Source: an uncultured cyanobacterium (lineage in GTDB: Bacteria; Cyanobacteriota; Cyanobacteriia; Cyanobacteriales; Nostocaceae). Taken from it: a stretch of DNA of 64,000 nucleotides. Under the pieces are notes generated by a model. It was given only the letters and a program-made list of their open reading frames with translations. It was not told the origin of the DNA and made no database searches. The DNA lies in contig CAIVAU010000078.1 of assembly GCA_903903925.1 (NCBI GenBank), positions 16,498 through 80,497 of the forward strand, written 5' to 3'. Made by a program: the position numbers and the translations under genes. Below are positions 37,676-46,528 of the stretch, piece by piece; the stretch's first letter is position 1, and each line of letters opens with the position of its first letter.

Positions 37676-37831
37676 TTATTAGGTATCATACATCTGATAC
37701 TACATCGATTTACTTTGGCAATTATAAAATTCTGGTGAAGCAAAAATCTTGGCAAATTCATTCTAATTTCAGGATCTGTAAGATTTAAAAACCCAAAAAA
37801 TGGGTTAAATTTTGGTTAAAGCTGTAAAAAA

Positions 37832-39097
37832 TTGGTACAAAAACAAATTCATACCGTGTTTCCTGCCTCGGTTTTCAAAATAGACAATGGTCTAACGCTG
37901 ATTCATCAAGCAATTCCCACCACTCCTGTGGTGGTGGCAGATATCTGGGTGCGTGCCGGTGCCAACCTTGAACCAGAACCATGGTTTGGGATGGCTCACT
38001 TTTTAGAACATATGATCTTCAAAGGTACCGCGAAGCTACCTCCTAGAGTATTCGATCAGAAGATTGAGAACCTGGGTGGGGTCACAAATGCAGCGACAAG
38101 CTATGATTACGCCCATTACTCTTTGATCGCAGCTTCCTCTTACTTAGACGAGACTCTGCCCCACTTAGGGGAGTTGCTGCTAAATGCGGCAATTCCAGAG
38201 AATGAATTTATCCGCGAACGGGATGTGGTGCTAGAAGAACTCCGTCAAGCAAACGACAATCCAGATTGGATCGGATTCCAATCTTTGATTTCAAACATTT
38301 ATCAACGTCACCCCTATGGACGTTCAGTCCTTGGTACTGAACAAGAACTGATGCAGCATTCACCAGAAGCAATGCGCTGTTTTCACCGCACCCACTATCA
38401 ACCAGAAAATATGACTGTGGTGGTTGTAGGGGGAATTGAGCAAGAGCCTGCGCTGGAAATAGTCAGCCGCTCGTTTGTGAATTTTGCCGAGCGTTGCAGT
38501 GATTATTTACCTAGAGAGGAGATAGTCCCAGTTATAGCTGGAATTCGCCGTCAAGAAATTTATTTGCCGCGAATAGAACAGGCGCGGTTGCTCATGGCGT
38601 GGACTGGTCCTGGGGTGGAACAACTCCGCACTTCCTATGGTTTAGATTTGCTCTCAGTATTACTGGCGCAAGGGCGGACTTCTCGGTTAGTGCGCGATTT
38701 GCGAGAAGAACAGCAACTGGTACAAGGGATTTGCAGTAATTTTTCGCTACAACGGGAATCTAGTTTATTGACAATTACAGCTTGGTTGGAACCTGAAAAA
38801 ATAGAGCATGTTGAAACATTAATCCGCCTTCACTTGAATGATTTGCTTTCTTTTGGAATTAGTCAGCAGGAACTAGTCCGGTGTCAACGGTTGCTGTGTC
38901 ATGACTATGCGTTTTCCACTGAAACGCCTAATCAGATCGCAGGACTTTATGGTTACTACAACACGATCGCCCAAGCTGAGTTAGCAGTCACTTATCCCCA
39001 ACAAATACAGTCCTTTAATCACCAAGAACTGCAACAATTAGCAATAAAGTATCTTTCCCCCAACGATTACACAGTTATCGTACTTAAACCTTGTTAG
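37832..39097 (+). CDS. M16-family zinc peptidase (catalytic)
   Basis: A 421-residue pitrilysin-type peptidase. The inverted zinc motif HFLEH is near residue 57 in GMAHFLEHMIFKGT, and the distant Glu ligand is expected in the ERDVVLEEL segment near 133, both as in processing peptidases. The partner at 39227 lacks the motif, so the two probably form a catalytic/non-catalytic heterodimer as in mitochondrial processing peptidase and related bacterial pairs. The TTG at 37832 is the only early start in frame. Substrates are likely short or unfolded peptides. It is probably co-transcribed with the next gene, although a heptamer repeat separates them. Confidence 0.9.
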   Translation: MVQKQIHTVFPASVFKIDNGLTLIHQAIPTTPVVVADIWVRAGANLEPEPWFGMAHFLEHMIFKGTAKLPPRVFDQKIENLGGVTNAATSYDYAHYSLIAASSYLDETLPHLGELLLNAAIPENEFIRERDVVLEELRQANDNPDWIGFQSLISNIYQRHPYGRSVLGTEQELMQHSPEAMRCFHRTHYQPENMTVVVVGGIEQEPALEIVSRSFVNFAERCSDYLPREEIVPVIAGIRRQEIYLPRIEQARLLMAWTGPGVEQLRTSYGLDLLSVLLAQGRTSRLVRDLREEQQLVQGICSNFSLQRESSLLTITAWLEPEKIEHVETLIRLHLNDLLSFGISQQELVRCQRLLCHDYAFSTETPNQIAGLYGYYNTIAQAELAVTYPQQIQSFNHQELQQLAIKYLSPNDYTVIVLKPC

Positions 39098-39100
39098 AGG

Positions 39101-39131
<31 letters not shown>

Positions 39132-39226
39132 AATACTCTATGACTAAAATTAGAGGCTTCAGATCACAATTCATCCACCCTTCTCCTGTCGGAGGTCACT
39201 AACAACTAATAACCAACAACTAACAA

Positions 39227-40510
39227 ATGACAAACTTGCTACACAAATCGACTATTGATCGCACTATTTTAAGCAATGGCATTGTGGTACTGGTGGCAGA
39301 AAATCCTGCTGCTGATATTGTTGCAGCGCGGATTTTTGTTCGCTCTGGCAGTTGTTATGAAAATCGGGAGCAGTCTGGGTTGGTACATTTGCTGTCAGCG
39401 GTGCTGACAAAAGGATGTGACGGACTGTCTAGTTTGGAAATTGCCGAAAAAATAGAGTCTACTGGGGCAAGTTTGAGTGCCGATACTACTGCTGATTATT
39501 TTTTGCTGTCTTTGAAAACGGTGGCTTCGGATTTTGCGGAAATTTTAACATTAGCAGGACGCCTTTTGCGATCGCCCACTTTTCCACAAGCTGAAGTGGA
39601 ACTAGAACAGCGGATTGCCCTACAAGATATTCGCTCACAAAAAGAGCAGCCGTTCTCTATCGCCTTTGAGCAGATGCGCTTAGCAATGTACCAAAACCAT
39701 CCCTATGCAATGTCGGCGCTGGGAGATGAAACCACCATGAGCGGATTAAGTCGGGCGAATTTGGTGCAATATCATCAGACTTACTTCCGTCCAGATAATG
39801 TCGTGATTAGTATTGCTGGTCGAATCACAGCAGCAGATGGTATCGCTTTGGTGGAAGCAGTTTTTGGTGATTGGCACGCTCCTGCTGACCAACCACTGCC
39901 TAAATTAAATTTACCCGAAATCAAGGTTGAACCACAATCTAGGATTACACCCCAACCAACGCAGCAATCTATCGTCATGCTGGGTTATTTGGGCCCATCT
40001 GTTCATTCTGCTGACTATGCTCCATTGAAGTTACTGTCTACCTACTTAGGAAATGGGCTTTCTAGTCGCTTGTTCGTGGAATTACGGGAAAAGCGCGGTT
40101 TAGCTTACGAGGTATCCGCATTTTACCCTACACGATTGATGCCAGCATCATTTGTCGTTTACATGGGTACTGCTCCGGAGAATACCAAGCTAGCTATTTC
40201 TGGACTGAGGGCAGAAGTTGATCTACTCTATACAACCCAGCTAGAGGAAGACTCTCTCCAAGCAGCTAAGAACAAGATACTAGGACAGTATGCCTTGGGT
40301 AAACAGACTAACGCGCAAATTTCTCAGGTTTATGGCTGGTACGAAATTTTGGGCTTAGGAATTGATTTTGATCAACAATTTCAGGAGATCATTGCATCTG
40401 TCAGCGCTGAAGATGCAATGGCAGCAGCTTACCGATATTTACGGGAGCCTTATGTGTCTTTAGTGGGTCAAGAGGAAGCGGTTAATAGTGCACTTTCGGG
40501 GGTAGCATAA
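39227..40510 (+). CDS. M16-family peptidase, non-catalytic partner
   Basis: A 427-residue M16 homologue with the same two-domain fold: opening TILSNGIVVLVAENP, dimer half with YFRPDNVVISIAGRI, and the C-terminal glycine-rich ELREKRGLAYEVSAFY and LGNGLSSRLF. Where the zinc motif HxxEH should be, the sequence reads HLLSA, so metal and catalytic residues are gone. It follows the catalytic M16 gene and would supply the substrate-holding half of the enzyme. The ATG at 39227 is right after an ACTAACA-type repeat. Confidence 0.9.
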   Translation: MTNLLHKSTIDRTILSNGIVVLVAENPAADIVAARIFVRSGSCYENREQSGLVHLLSAVLTKGCDGLSSLEIAEKIESTGASLSADTTADYFLLSLKTVASDFAEILTLAGRLLRSPTFPQAEVELEQRIALQDIRSQKEQPFSIAFEQMRLAMYQNHPYAMSALGDETTMSGLSRANLVQYHQTYFRPDNVVISIAGRITAADGIALVEAVFGDWHAPADQPLPKLNLPEIKVEPQSRITPQPTQQSIVMLGYLGPSVHSADYAPLKLLSTYLGNGLSSRLFVELREKRGLAYEVSAFYPTRLMPASFVVYMGTAPENTKLAISGLRAEVDLLYTTQLEEDSLQAAKNKILGQYALGKQTNAQISQVYGWYEILGLGIDFDQQFQEIIASVSAEDAMAAAYRYLREPYVSLVGQEEAVNSALSGVA

Positions 40511-40559
40511 AAGCAAGTACACTGTGATACTGACTGTTACTAGACCCATGGGCGGAAAT

Positions 40560-41429
40560 ATGAAAAAACGGCAAGTGTTAAAAGTTCTTTCAGCAGATCA
40601 AATAGGAATTAAAATACTTCTGTGGTTCTGTGTGCCTATGTTCCTTAACTCCCTGACTGTCATATCGGTTGCAGCAACACCACAAATTGCTCAAGTAGAT
40701 TCACGAATTAGCATCAACCGCCCCACCCTCAAACTTGGTAGCCAGGGAGAACCTGTATCGGAAATTCAGGCCTCTCTAAAACTTTTGGGTTTTTATACAG
40801 GAGCAGTAGATGGAGTTTATAATAATACCACAGCCAGTGCTGTTTCCAAGTTTAAGCAATCAGTTGGCTTGAATCCAGATGGTGTCGTTGATGCAAGTAC
40901 TTGGCAACAACTTTTTCCTAGTGACTCAGTGCAGGCTTCTTCTGTCTCTTCACCTAACTCAGGGAACAAATTTCCTGTTCCGTCTCAGACTTCAAGTACT
41001 ACCAAGGTTGTTAATCCCAGTCCTGAACCTAGACCTGTAACACGGACTCATACTGCTACTTCCAAGGTTGCTAATTCTACCAATCCTGAGCCAAGACCTG
41101 TAACACCAAATACAGATGCCAACTCACAAAAAGTATCTGCAAAACAATCATCCTCTACTCGTACTCAGCCAACTGCTCATACTCAGCAAAACCCTACGAT
41201 TCAGTACACCTCAGAAGGATTGCCGATTCTACGTGTAGGGATGCACGGTCCAGAGGTGACTAAGTTGCAACAACGACTGCAAAAGCTTGGTTTCTTTCAA
41301 GGTAGTATAGATGGGGATTTTGGCGCAGAAACTGTGACCGCAGTTAAAGCTGCTCAACAGCGGTATGGTCTGGAGGCTGACGGTGTAGCTGGTGGAGGAA
41401 CCTGGCAAGTTCTCCTGCGGCGACACTAG
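40560..41429 (+). CDS. Exported protein with two peptidoglycan-binding domains
   Basis: A 289-residue exported protein. After a signal segment (IGIKILLWFCVPMFLNSLTVISVAATP) come a PG_binding_1 domain (LKLGSQGEPVSEIQASLKLLGF), a Ser/Thr/Pro-rich linker with two near-identical blocks (PEPRPVT repeated), and a second PG_binding_1 domain (LRVGMHGPEVTKLQQRLQKLGFF). There is no catalytic domain, so it is a cell-wall binding adaptor. Starts at 40524 (GTG) and 40548 are possible; the ATG at 40560 keeps the signal peptide short and follows GGCGG. It begins 49 bases after the M16 partner. Confidence 0.85.
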   Translation: MKKRQVLKVLSADQIGIKILLWFCVPMFLNSLTVISVAATPQIAQVDSRISINRPTLKLGSQGEPVSEIQASLKLLGFYTGAVDGVYNNTTASAVSKFKQSVGLNPDGVVDASTWQQLFPSDSVQASSVSSPNSGNKFPVPSQTSSTTKVVNPSPEPRPVTRTHTATSKVANSTNPEPRPVTPNTDANSQKVSAKQSSSTRTQPTAHTQQNPTIQYTSEGLPILRVGMHGPEVTKLQQRLQKLGFFQGSIDGDFGAETVTAVKAAQQRYGLEADGVAGGGTWQVLLRRH

Positions 41430-41498
41430 GATAGTGTAGTTTTTTATACTCACTATCTGTTACATAAAGATACAAAACAATATTTTGTCAAAAAGCTT

Positions 41499-41852
41499 AT
41501 GATACACTTTTTATTAACTTGGCTTAGCACTGCCGTGGCGTTGCTCATTACCGCTAAAATCGTTCCTGGCTTCTTTATCAAGAATTTTGTTACTGCCCTT
41601 CTCGCCGCCATCGTCATCGGGCTAGTTAATGCACTTGTGCGACCCATTTTAGGCTTTTTGACCTTTCCTATTACCTTAATCACCTTTGGATTGTTTACAT
41701 TTGTCCTCAATGCCTTAACACTTTGGTTAGCAAGTGCCCTCACTCCTAGTTATGGTTTTCATATTAGTAACTTCGGGTCTGCTTTGTTGGGTTCAATTGT
41801 ACTGTCAATTGTTTCAAGTATAATTAGCTACTTACTTAGATCGGTTGATTAA
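41499..41852 (+). CDS. Phage holin family IV-like membrane protein
   Basis: A 117-residue protein with four transmembrane helices: FLLTWLSTAVALLITAKIVPG, VTALLAAIVIGLVNALVRPIL, FPITLITFGLFTFVLNALTLW and SALLGSIVLSIVSSIISYLL. The pattern VNALVRPILGFLTFPIT is the hallmark of the mycobacterial 4TMS holin superfamily IV (PF04020), a widely conserved family in cyanobacteria that is not tied to a prophage. There are no phage genes nearby. Function is unknown. Confidence 0.85.
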   Translation: MIHFLLTWLSTAVALLITAKIVPGFFIKNFVTALLAAIVIGLVNALVRPILGFLTFPITLITFGLFTFVLNALTLWLASALTPSYGFHISNFGSALLGSIVLSIVSSIISYLLRSVD

Positions 41853-41858
41853 GAGTAA

Positions 41859-43139
41859 TTACTCCTGTGCCCCAGCAGCCTTCAAGATCCGTACTACACC
41901 AGAGTACCCATTAAACTCTGCTAGCATCAAAGCTGTATAACCACCTTGGTTTTTTAAATTCACATCTGCGCCAGCTTCCACTAACAATTGCACCACCTCG
42001 CGATCGCCCCGCGAAGCTGCCCACATCAACGCCGTCGCCCCCGCTGAGTCTAGCAGATTGACATCTGCCCCTTTAGCGATGATCTGCTGCAGTACACCTA
42101 TATGGTTACGTTCTGCAGCCTTGATCAACGCGCTTTTGCCATCATCACCTTTAGTATTAGCATCAGCACCAAAGTCAAGTAACACCTTCACTGTCGCAGT
42201 ATGTCCCTGTATTGCTGCTAGGGTCAAAGGCACTTCACCCAAATTTTTTTCATTCACATCCCCCGCACAATACAGCAGTGTTTCAACAATTTGGCTATGT
42301 CCCTGTAACGCAGCCACAAGTATTGGTGTATCACCTAGGTTGTTCCTTTTATGTACATTCGCACCCTGGCTCAGTAAGACTTCTACCACGTCAGTGTGAC
42401 CTTCTACAACGGCAAGGTGTAGGGCAGTTTCACCATCTTTATCTTGGATATTGACATCAGCACCGTAACCAAGTATGGCTGATGCGATCGCACTGTGTCC
42501 CGCCGCTGCTGCTGCTGATAATGCAGTTCCACCATCACAATTTTGTGCCTTGACATCAGCCCCCGCCGCCAACAGTGCTTGGACAACTTCCAGATGTCCC
42601 AAGTCAGCCGCTACCATTAATGCCGTTTCACCCTCTTCATCTTGGCTATTGACATCTGCACCACCTTGTAGTAGCGCTTGCACAACATTAGTGTGTCCAA
42701 AACGTAATGCCAGTTTCAAAGCCGTATCATCATCTTTGTCTTTGGAATTGACATCAGCACCAGCAGCTAGTAAAATTCGCACGACATCAATATAACCTTT
42801 CATGGCGGCTGCCATTAACGCTGTGCTGCCATCTTCATTGATGGCATTGACATCTACGTTATTCTTTACTAAGAGCTTAACAATGTCAAGTTGATTAGCG
42901 CTAGCTGCTAACATCAAAGCCGTCAAGCCATAGCGTTTTCTTTTCAAGTTGATATTTGCTCCAGCTTCTAGAAGTTGGAGCACAATTTCGGTGTAACCTA
43001 AATTGGCAGCAAACATTAACGCCGTGGTGTCATCGCGATCGCCCACATCCACCTTCGCGCCTAAAGTTATGAGCGCTTGCACTCGCTTGATATCGCCACT
43101 TTTAGCTGCTAACAGCAGCAGGGCATCATTTTGAGTCAT
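41859..43139 (-). CDS. Ankyrin-repeat protein
   Basis: A 426-residue soluble protein made of about 12 to 13 ankyrin repeats from end to end, each about 33 residues with the TALMAAA and VVxxLLxAGADVNxxD consensus. There is no other domain or signal peptide. It is likely a binding scaffold; partners are unknown. The start at 43139 is preceded by a TTAGTTG repeat run. Convergent, with only six bases from the holin-like gene stop. Confidence 0.95.
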   Translation of the reverse strand: MTQNDALLLLAAKSGDIKRVQALITLGAKVDVGDRDDTTALMFAANLGYTEIVLQLLEAGANINLKRKRYGLTALMLAASANQLDIVKLLVKNNVDVNAINEDGSTALMAAAMKGYIDVVRILLAAGADVNSKDKDDDTALKLALRFGHTNVVQALLQGGADVNSQDEEGETALMVAADLGHLEVVQALLAAGADVKAQNCDGGTALSAAAAAGHSAIASAILGYGADVNIQDKDGETALHLAVVEGHTDVVEVLLSQGANVHKRNNLGDTPILVAALQGHSQIVETLLYCAGDVNEKNLGEVPLTLAAIQGHTATVKVLLDFGADANTKGDDGKSALIKAAERNHIGVLQQIIAKGADVNLLDSAGATALMWAASRGDREVVQLLVEAGADVNLKNQGGYTALMLAEFNGYSGVVRILKAAGAQE

Positions 43140-43263
43140 TTGTTAGTTGTTAGTTGTGAGTTAGTTGTTCTTTTTGAGAACTAATAATCAACAAATAACA
43201 AATAACACTACCATTAGGGTTATGCTAATTTTTATGAAGATTGAATGACAAGGGAGATATAGT

Positions 43264-43734
43264 ATGAATCTGGAGCTTTCGCCATCGGTTAGGTTTTGGT
43301 TAAGTTTGGTTCACCCGACATTAATGTGGGCACTCTTGGCACTCTCTATTTATGCTGCCTACTTAGGACTGCAAGTCCAGCGTACCCGAAATGCTGACAG
43401 CGAAGAAAGGAAAGAACTGGTTAAAGGTAGATACAACGTCAAACACTTCCAAATCGGTTCTATAATTTTAGCTTTGATGGTGATAGGTTCTGTTGGTGGC
43501 ATGGCTGTCACCTACATCAATAATGGTAAGTTGTTCGTCAGCCCGCACCTACTAGCCGGACTTGGGATCACAAGTCTGGTTGCCTTCTCTGCTTCACTAT
43601 CTCCTTTTCTGCAAAAAGGGGCAAATTGGGCACGTATAACTCATATCTTAGTGAATTTCGTTATTTTAGGACTTTTTGCTTGGCAGGCTTTCACGGGTGT
43701 GGGAATTGTGCAAAAAATTCTCACTCAGGCATAG
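43264..43734 (+). CDS. DUF4079 family membrane protein
   Basis: A 156-residue protein with four predicted helices: the first around MWALLALSIYAAYLGLQVQ, then GSIILALMVIGSVGGMAVTYI, LAGLGITSLVAFSASLSPF and ILVNFVILGLFAWQAFTGVGIV. Conserved His residues before helices 1 and 4 (VHPTLMW and ITHILVN) could bind heme, as is common in such four-helix families. DUF4079 is found across cyanobacteria and plastids; function is unknown. GGGAG lies eight bases before the ATG. Confidence 0.82.
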   Translation: MNLELSPSVRFWLSLVHPTLMWALLALSIYAAYLGLQVQRTRNADSEERKELVKGRYNVKHFQIGSIILALMVIGSVGGMAVTYINNGKLFVSPHLLAGLGITSLVAFSASLSPFLQKGANWARITHILVNFVILGLFAWQAFTGVGIVQKILTQA

Positions 43735-43830
43735 GGAATGGGGAGTGGGGTTGAGGTATGGGGTATGGGGTATGGGGTATAAATTGGCAATTCCTCTACA
43801 TCTAACTGTTCTTTCCCCACTCCCCACTCC

Positions 43831-44541
43831 CTACTCCCTACTCCCTCCCCTATGCCAAGAATGCTTTTTCTTAGAGTTGGCAGGAAATTGTATACCCAAA
43901 GATTGATGAAAATCTTCTTGGACTTTGCGGGTTAAGCGACGGGATACTTGGCGCACGATTTGGTTGAGTAAGCGATCGCCAGTAGATTGAATTAAAGATT
44001 TGGGTAGTCTGTGAATAAACTTGGGAAAGTGAATGTAAACTTTCAAATCCAATTCCCATATCACGAGTGTCATCTTACCCAAGTCGCTGACAGCATCATT
44101 TGCCGGGTTTTCTAATAACTGTAGCGCTGAGCGATAGTCTACATCATAACCAGGAGATTGATAATCAGGAATGGGAATAGTCCGAATACGGTATACCCCT
44201 TCCTCTGGGGGTAAAAGTTCCAAACCAATTTTGGGTTCTACTTCATAACCAAAAGCGCCAAAGCGACCGATGACTAAAGCATAGCCGTTTTCCCCCAAGA
44301 CCTCTACCTTCATCGGTTCAGCGCAACGAGAAAACCATGAAGCGTGACTGTTGAGATACTCCGCAACAATAGGAACAGGGGCATACATTTCCATAGAATC
44401 GTGATAACAACCGTGAAACCTAGTTGGTGTCCCCACAGTTGCTTCTAAGGATGTGTCCTCAACATCTGCTGGACTTGATGTCACAGACGAAGCTGCTTCT
44501 GTTGTTTCAAACGATTGATACTCGGAATTTCTGGAAAGCAT
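43831..44541 (-). CDS. DUF1997 family protein
   Basis: A 236-residue protein conserved in cyanobacteria and plants. The first 40 residues are low-complexity (Ser, Glu, Val). The core begins near TRFHGCYHDSMEMYAPVPIVAEYLNSH and runs to LTRKVQEDFHQSLGIQF, the DUF1997 span, similar in outline to a lipid-binding helix-grip (SRPBCC) fold. No active site is evident. It ends inside a region of CCCCACT heptamers shared with the DUF4079 gene end. Function is unknown. Confidence 0.82.
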   Translation of the reverse strand: MLSRNSEYQSFETTEAASSVTSSPADVEDTSLEATVGTPTRFHGCYHDSMEMYAPVPIVAEYLNSHASWFSRCAEPMKVEVLGENGYALVIGRFGAFGYEVEPKIGLELLPPEEGVYRIRTIPIPDYQSPGYDVDYRSALQLLENPANDAVSDLGKMTLVIWELDLKVYIHFPKFIHRLPKSLIQSTGDRLLNQIVRQVSRRLTRKVQEDFHQSLGIQFPANSKKKHSWHRGGSRE

Positions 44542-44770
44542 AATACGTTCTTGTAGTGCTTAGCGGTTGCCTAATTCAATCATTCCCATATTGGATGCGA
44601 CTTTTCGCGCTAAAGTACCAATTTTACCTAAACCTCAAGAATGTGTCATAAAGTTTATCTAATCTCTACAATAGATTGGGGATTGGGAATTGGGCCTGTG
44701 ATCCTTCACAATCAGCACTTTTCCAGTTCCCAATCACAATCAAATCTTAGTTTCCCAGGATAAATTTTAA

Positions 44771-45430
44771 ATGAAAGCATTTGTCGCAGGCGCTACAGGC
44801 GAAACAGGTCGCCGAATCGTCCAAGAACTAGTGAAGCGGAATATTCCTGTTCGTGTCTTAGTGCGAGATATTGAGAAAGCTAGAGAGGTTTTGCCTGCCG
44901 ACGTTGAGTTGGTAGAGGGTGATGTGTTAAAACCAGAAAGCCTGACTGTTGCTTTGGGAGATAGCACAGTGTTACTGTGTGCTACTGGAGCAAAACCAAG
45001 CTTTGATCCTACCGGACCATATAAGGTAGATTACGAAGGGACTAAAAATCTGGTGGATGCGGCCAAAACTAGAGGAATTGAGCATTTTGTCTTTGTTTCT
45101 TCTTTGTGTACCTCCCAGTTGTTCCACCCCCTAAACTTGTTCTGGTTGATTTTGGTTTGGAAAAAGCAAGCTGAGGAGTACATCCAGAGAAGTGGTCTGA
45201 CCTATACTATAGTTCGACCAGGTGGGTTGAAGAATGAAGATAATCCCGACTCAATTGTGATGCAGAGTGCTGATACATTGTTTGAGGGTAGTATTCCTCG
45301 GCAAAAGGTCGCCCAAGTTTGTGTAGAGTCACTATTTGAACCAGAAGCACGGAATAAAATTGTCGAGATTGTTGCCAAAGCAGAGGCACCTGCTAAAAGC
45401 TTTGGCGAACTATTTGCTAATGTCGCGTGA
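44771..45430 (+). CDS. NmrA-like atypical SDR (NAD(P)-binding)
   Basis: A 219-residue atypical SDR. The cofactor loop GATGETGRRIVQEL sits at the N-terminus, RVLVRD follows it, and the active region carries VSSLCTSQLF and TIVRPGGL. The usual Tyr-x-x-x-Lys pair is absent, which is typical of this group. Relatives include Tic62 and Ycf39-type proteins that bind NADPH and act in photosystem assembly or redox sensing. The start at 44771 follows a typical AT-rich leader. The downstream lysozyme-like gene starts 22 bases after its stop. Confidence 0.88.
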   Translation: MKAFVAGATGETGRRIVQELVKRNIPVRVLVRDIEKAREVLPADVELVEGDVLKPESLTVALGDSTVLLCATGAKPSFDPTGPYKVDYEGTKNLVDAAKTRGIEHFVFVSSLCTSQLFHPLNLFWLILVWKKQAEEYIQRSGLTYTIVRPGGLKNEDNPDSIVMQSADTLFEGSIPRQKVAQVCVESLFEPEARNKIVEIVAKAEAPAKSFGELFANVA

Positions 45431-45452
45431 TGAATTATGAAGGAGTTGGACT

Positions 45453-46121
45453 CTGAAAGGCTTTGAACTCAAAGGCACTGAAAAACTCATCGGACCGCTA
45501 GCCGCGCTTCTCGGTTTAGTATGTTTGTTGCAATGGTATATAACTGGTGACCTGCGATCGCCCGATCCCGTCTTTAGTGTTAAACAGCCTCCTTTAGTCA
45601 TGAAAGGGGGCGATCCTTACGTCCGTGCTTTAATGAGAACTATCTCAGCAAGTGAATCTAATAGCGATCGCCCTTATTCGCTGTTGTATGGTGGACAGCA
45701 TTTCAGCAACCTTAGTCGTCATCCTGAGATTTGTGTCGCAATTGTAGTCGGTCCTAACAAAGGAAATTGTTCTACAGCCGCAGGTAGGTATCAAATAGTA
45801 AATATGACTTGGTATCAACTTGCCCCCCGCTATCACCCAAACCCAGCACGATTTATGTTTTGGTCAGCTTATAGTTTTGAACCAGAGTATCAAGACGCTG
45901 TTATCTATCGGTGGTTAAATGATACCCATGTTTGGGGAACTGATATTTCACAACTATTGCATCAGGGAAAGTTAAATGAAGTCTTACGGCGACTTTCTCC
46001 GACTTGGACAAGTTTAGGATATGGTATAGAAACTAATTCTGCAAGTCGATATTTGCCTCAGGTTTATCAGAAAATTTTGCAAGAAGAATTGAAGGCATCT
46101 GGAAAAACTGAAACTAAGTAA
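45453..46121 (+). CDS. Lysozyme-like (GH104) membrane-anchored muramidase with CTG start
   Basis: A 222-residue protein: one N-terminal membrane helix (LIGPLAALLGLVCLLQW), then a muramidase-like domain with ALMRTISASESNSDRPY and TAAGRYQIVNMTW, the GH104/endolysin pattern where the first Glu (in SASES) is the likely catalytic acid. In frame, the first start candidates are CTG at 45453 and TTG at 45525. The TTG would delete the membrane helix. CTG at 45453 has an ideal AAGGAG seven bases before it, so it is preferred. Co-transcribed with the SDR gene 22 bases upstream. Confidence 0.75.
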   Translation: MKGFELKGTEKLIGPLAALLGLVCLLQWYITGDLRSPDPVFSVKQPPLVMKGGDPYVRALMRTISASESNSDRPYSLLYGGQHFSNLSRHPEICVAIVVGPNKGNCSTAAGRYQIVNMTWYQLAPRYHPNPARFMFWSAYSFEPEYQDAVIYRWLNDTHVWGTDISQLLHQGKLNEVLRRLSPTWTSLGYGIETNSASRYLPQVYQKILQEELKASGKTETK

Positions 46122-46134
46122 CAACTCAGATTAT

Positions 46135-46322
46135 TAGGACTAGCCATTTCAAGGTGATTCATAAAATCTTAGTTCTGGTGGTCAGACTTCTACTTTTCTC
46201 TCCGTGTTCTCTGTGCCTCTGCGGTTAAAAAGTAATTTATTGAACCACAGAGGCGCAGAGAACACAGAGAGTCGAAAAATTCTTGGATAAAAATTTTAGC
46301 CACCTTGAAAAGGCTAGTCCTA
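46135..46322. mobile_element. TA-flanked MITE-like element 2
   Basis: A 184-base core flanked by TA on both sides. Its ends GGACTAGCCATTTCAAGGTG and CACCTTGAAAAGGCTAGTCC are inverted repeats with one or two mismatches, and an inner palindrome pairs TCTCTGTGCCTCTGCGGTT with AACCACAGAGGCGCAGAGA. No coding capacity. Half of the inner palindrome occurs alone at 17721-17750. Confidence 0.75.
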
Positions 46323-46528
46323 GTATTTTAACGTTACCTACGCAAAATTCCAAATTTACAGACCTACATCTTTATAGAGGGAAGTAAAAATAACTTATGC
46401 ACTGATGAAGTCATATCAAGCACATTACCCTGCGTTGAAGTGAGTAACTTCCATCACCGCCCAAACCGATGTTGTTCTCTCTTTTCGACAGACTTCTTTC
46501 ATAAAGATATGCGATCGCACTTTGCACC
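46323..46528. other. Gap downstream of the MITE-like element
   Basis: No gene is seen. It is AT-rich and separates the MITE-like element from the convergent menH stop. Confidence 0.4.

Noticed and set aside
41499..41852. Holin as evidence of a prophage
   Set aside because: This holin-like family is a housekeeping protein in cyanobacteria, and no phage genes flank it.
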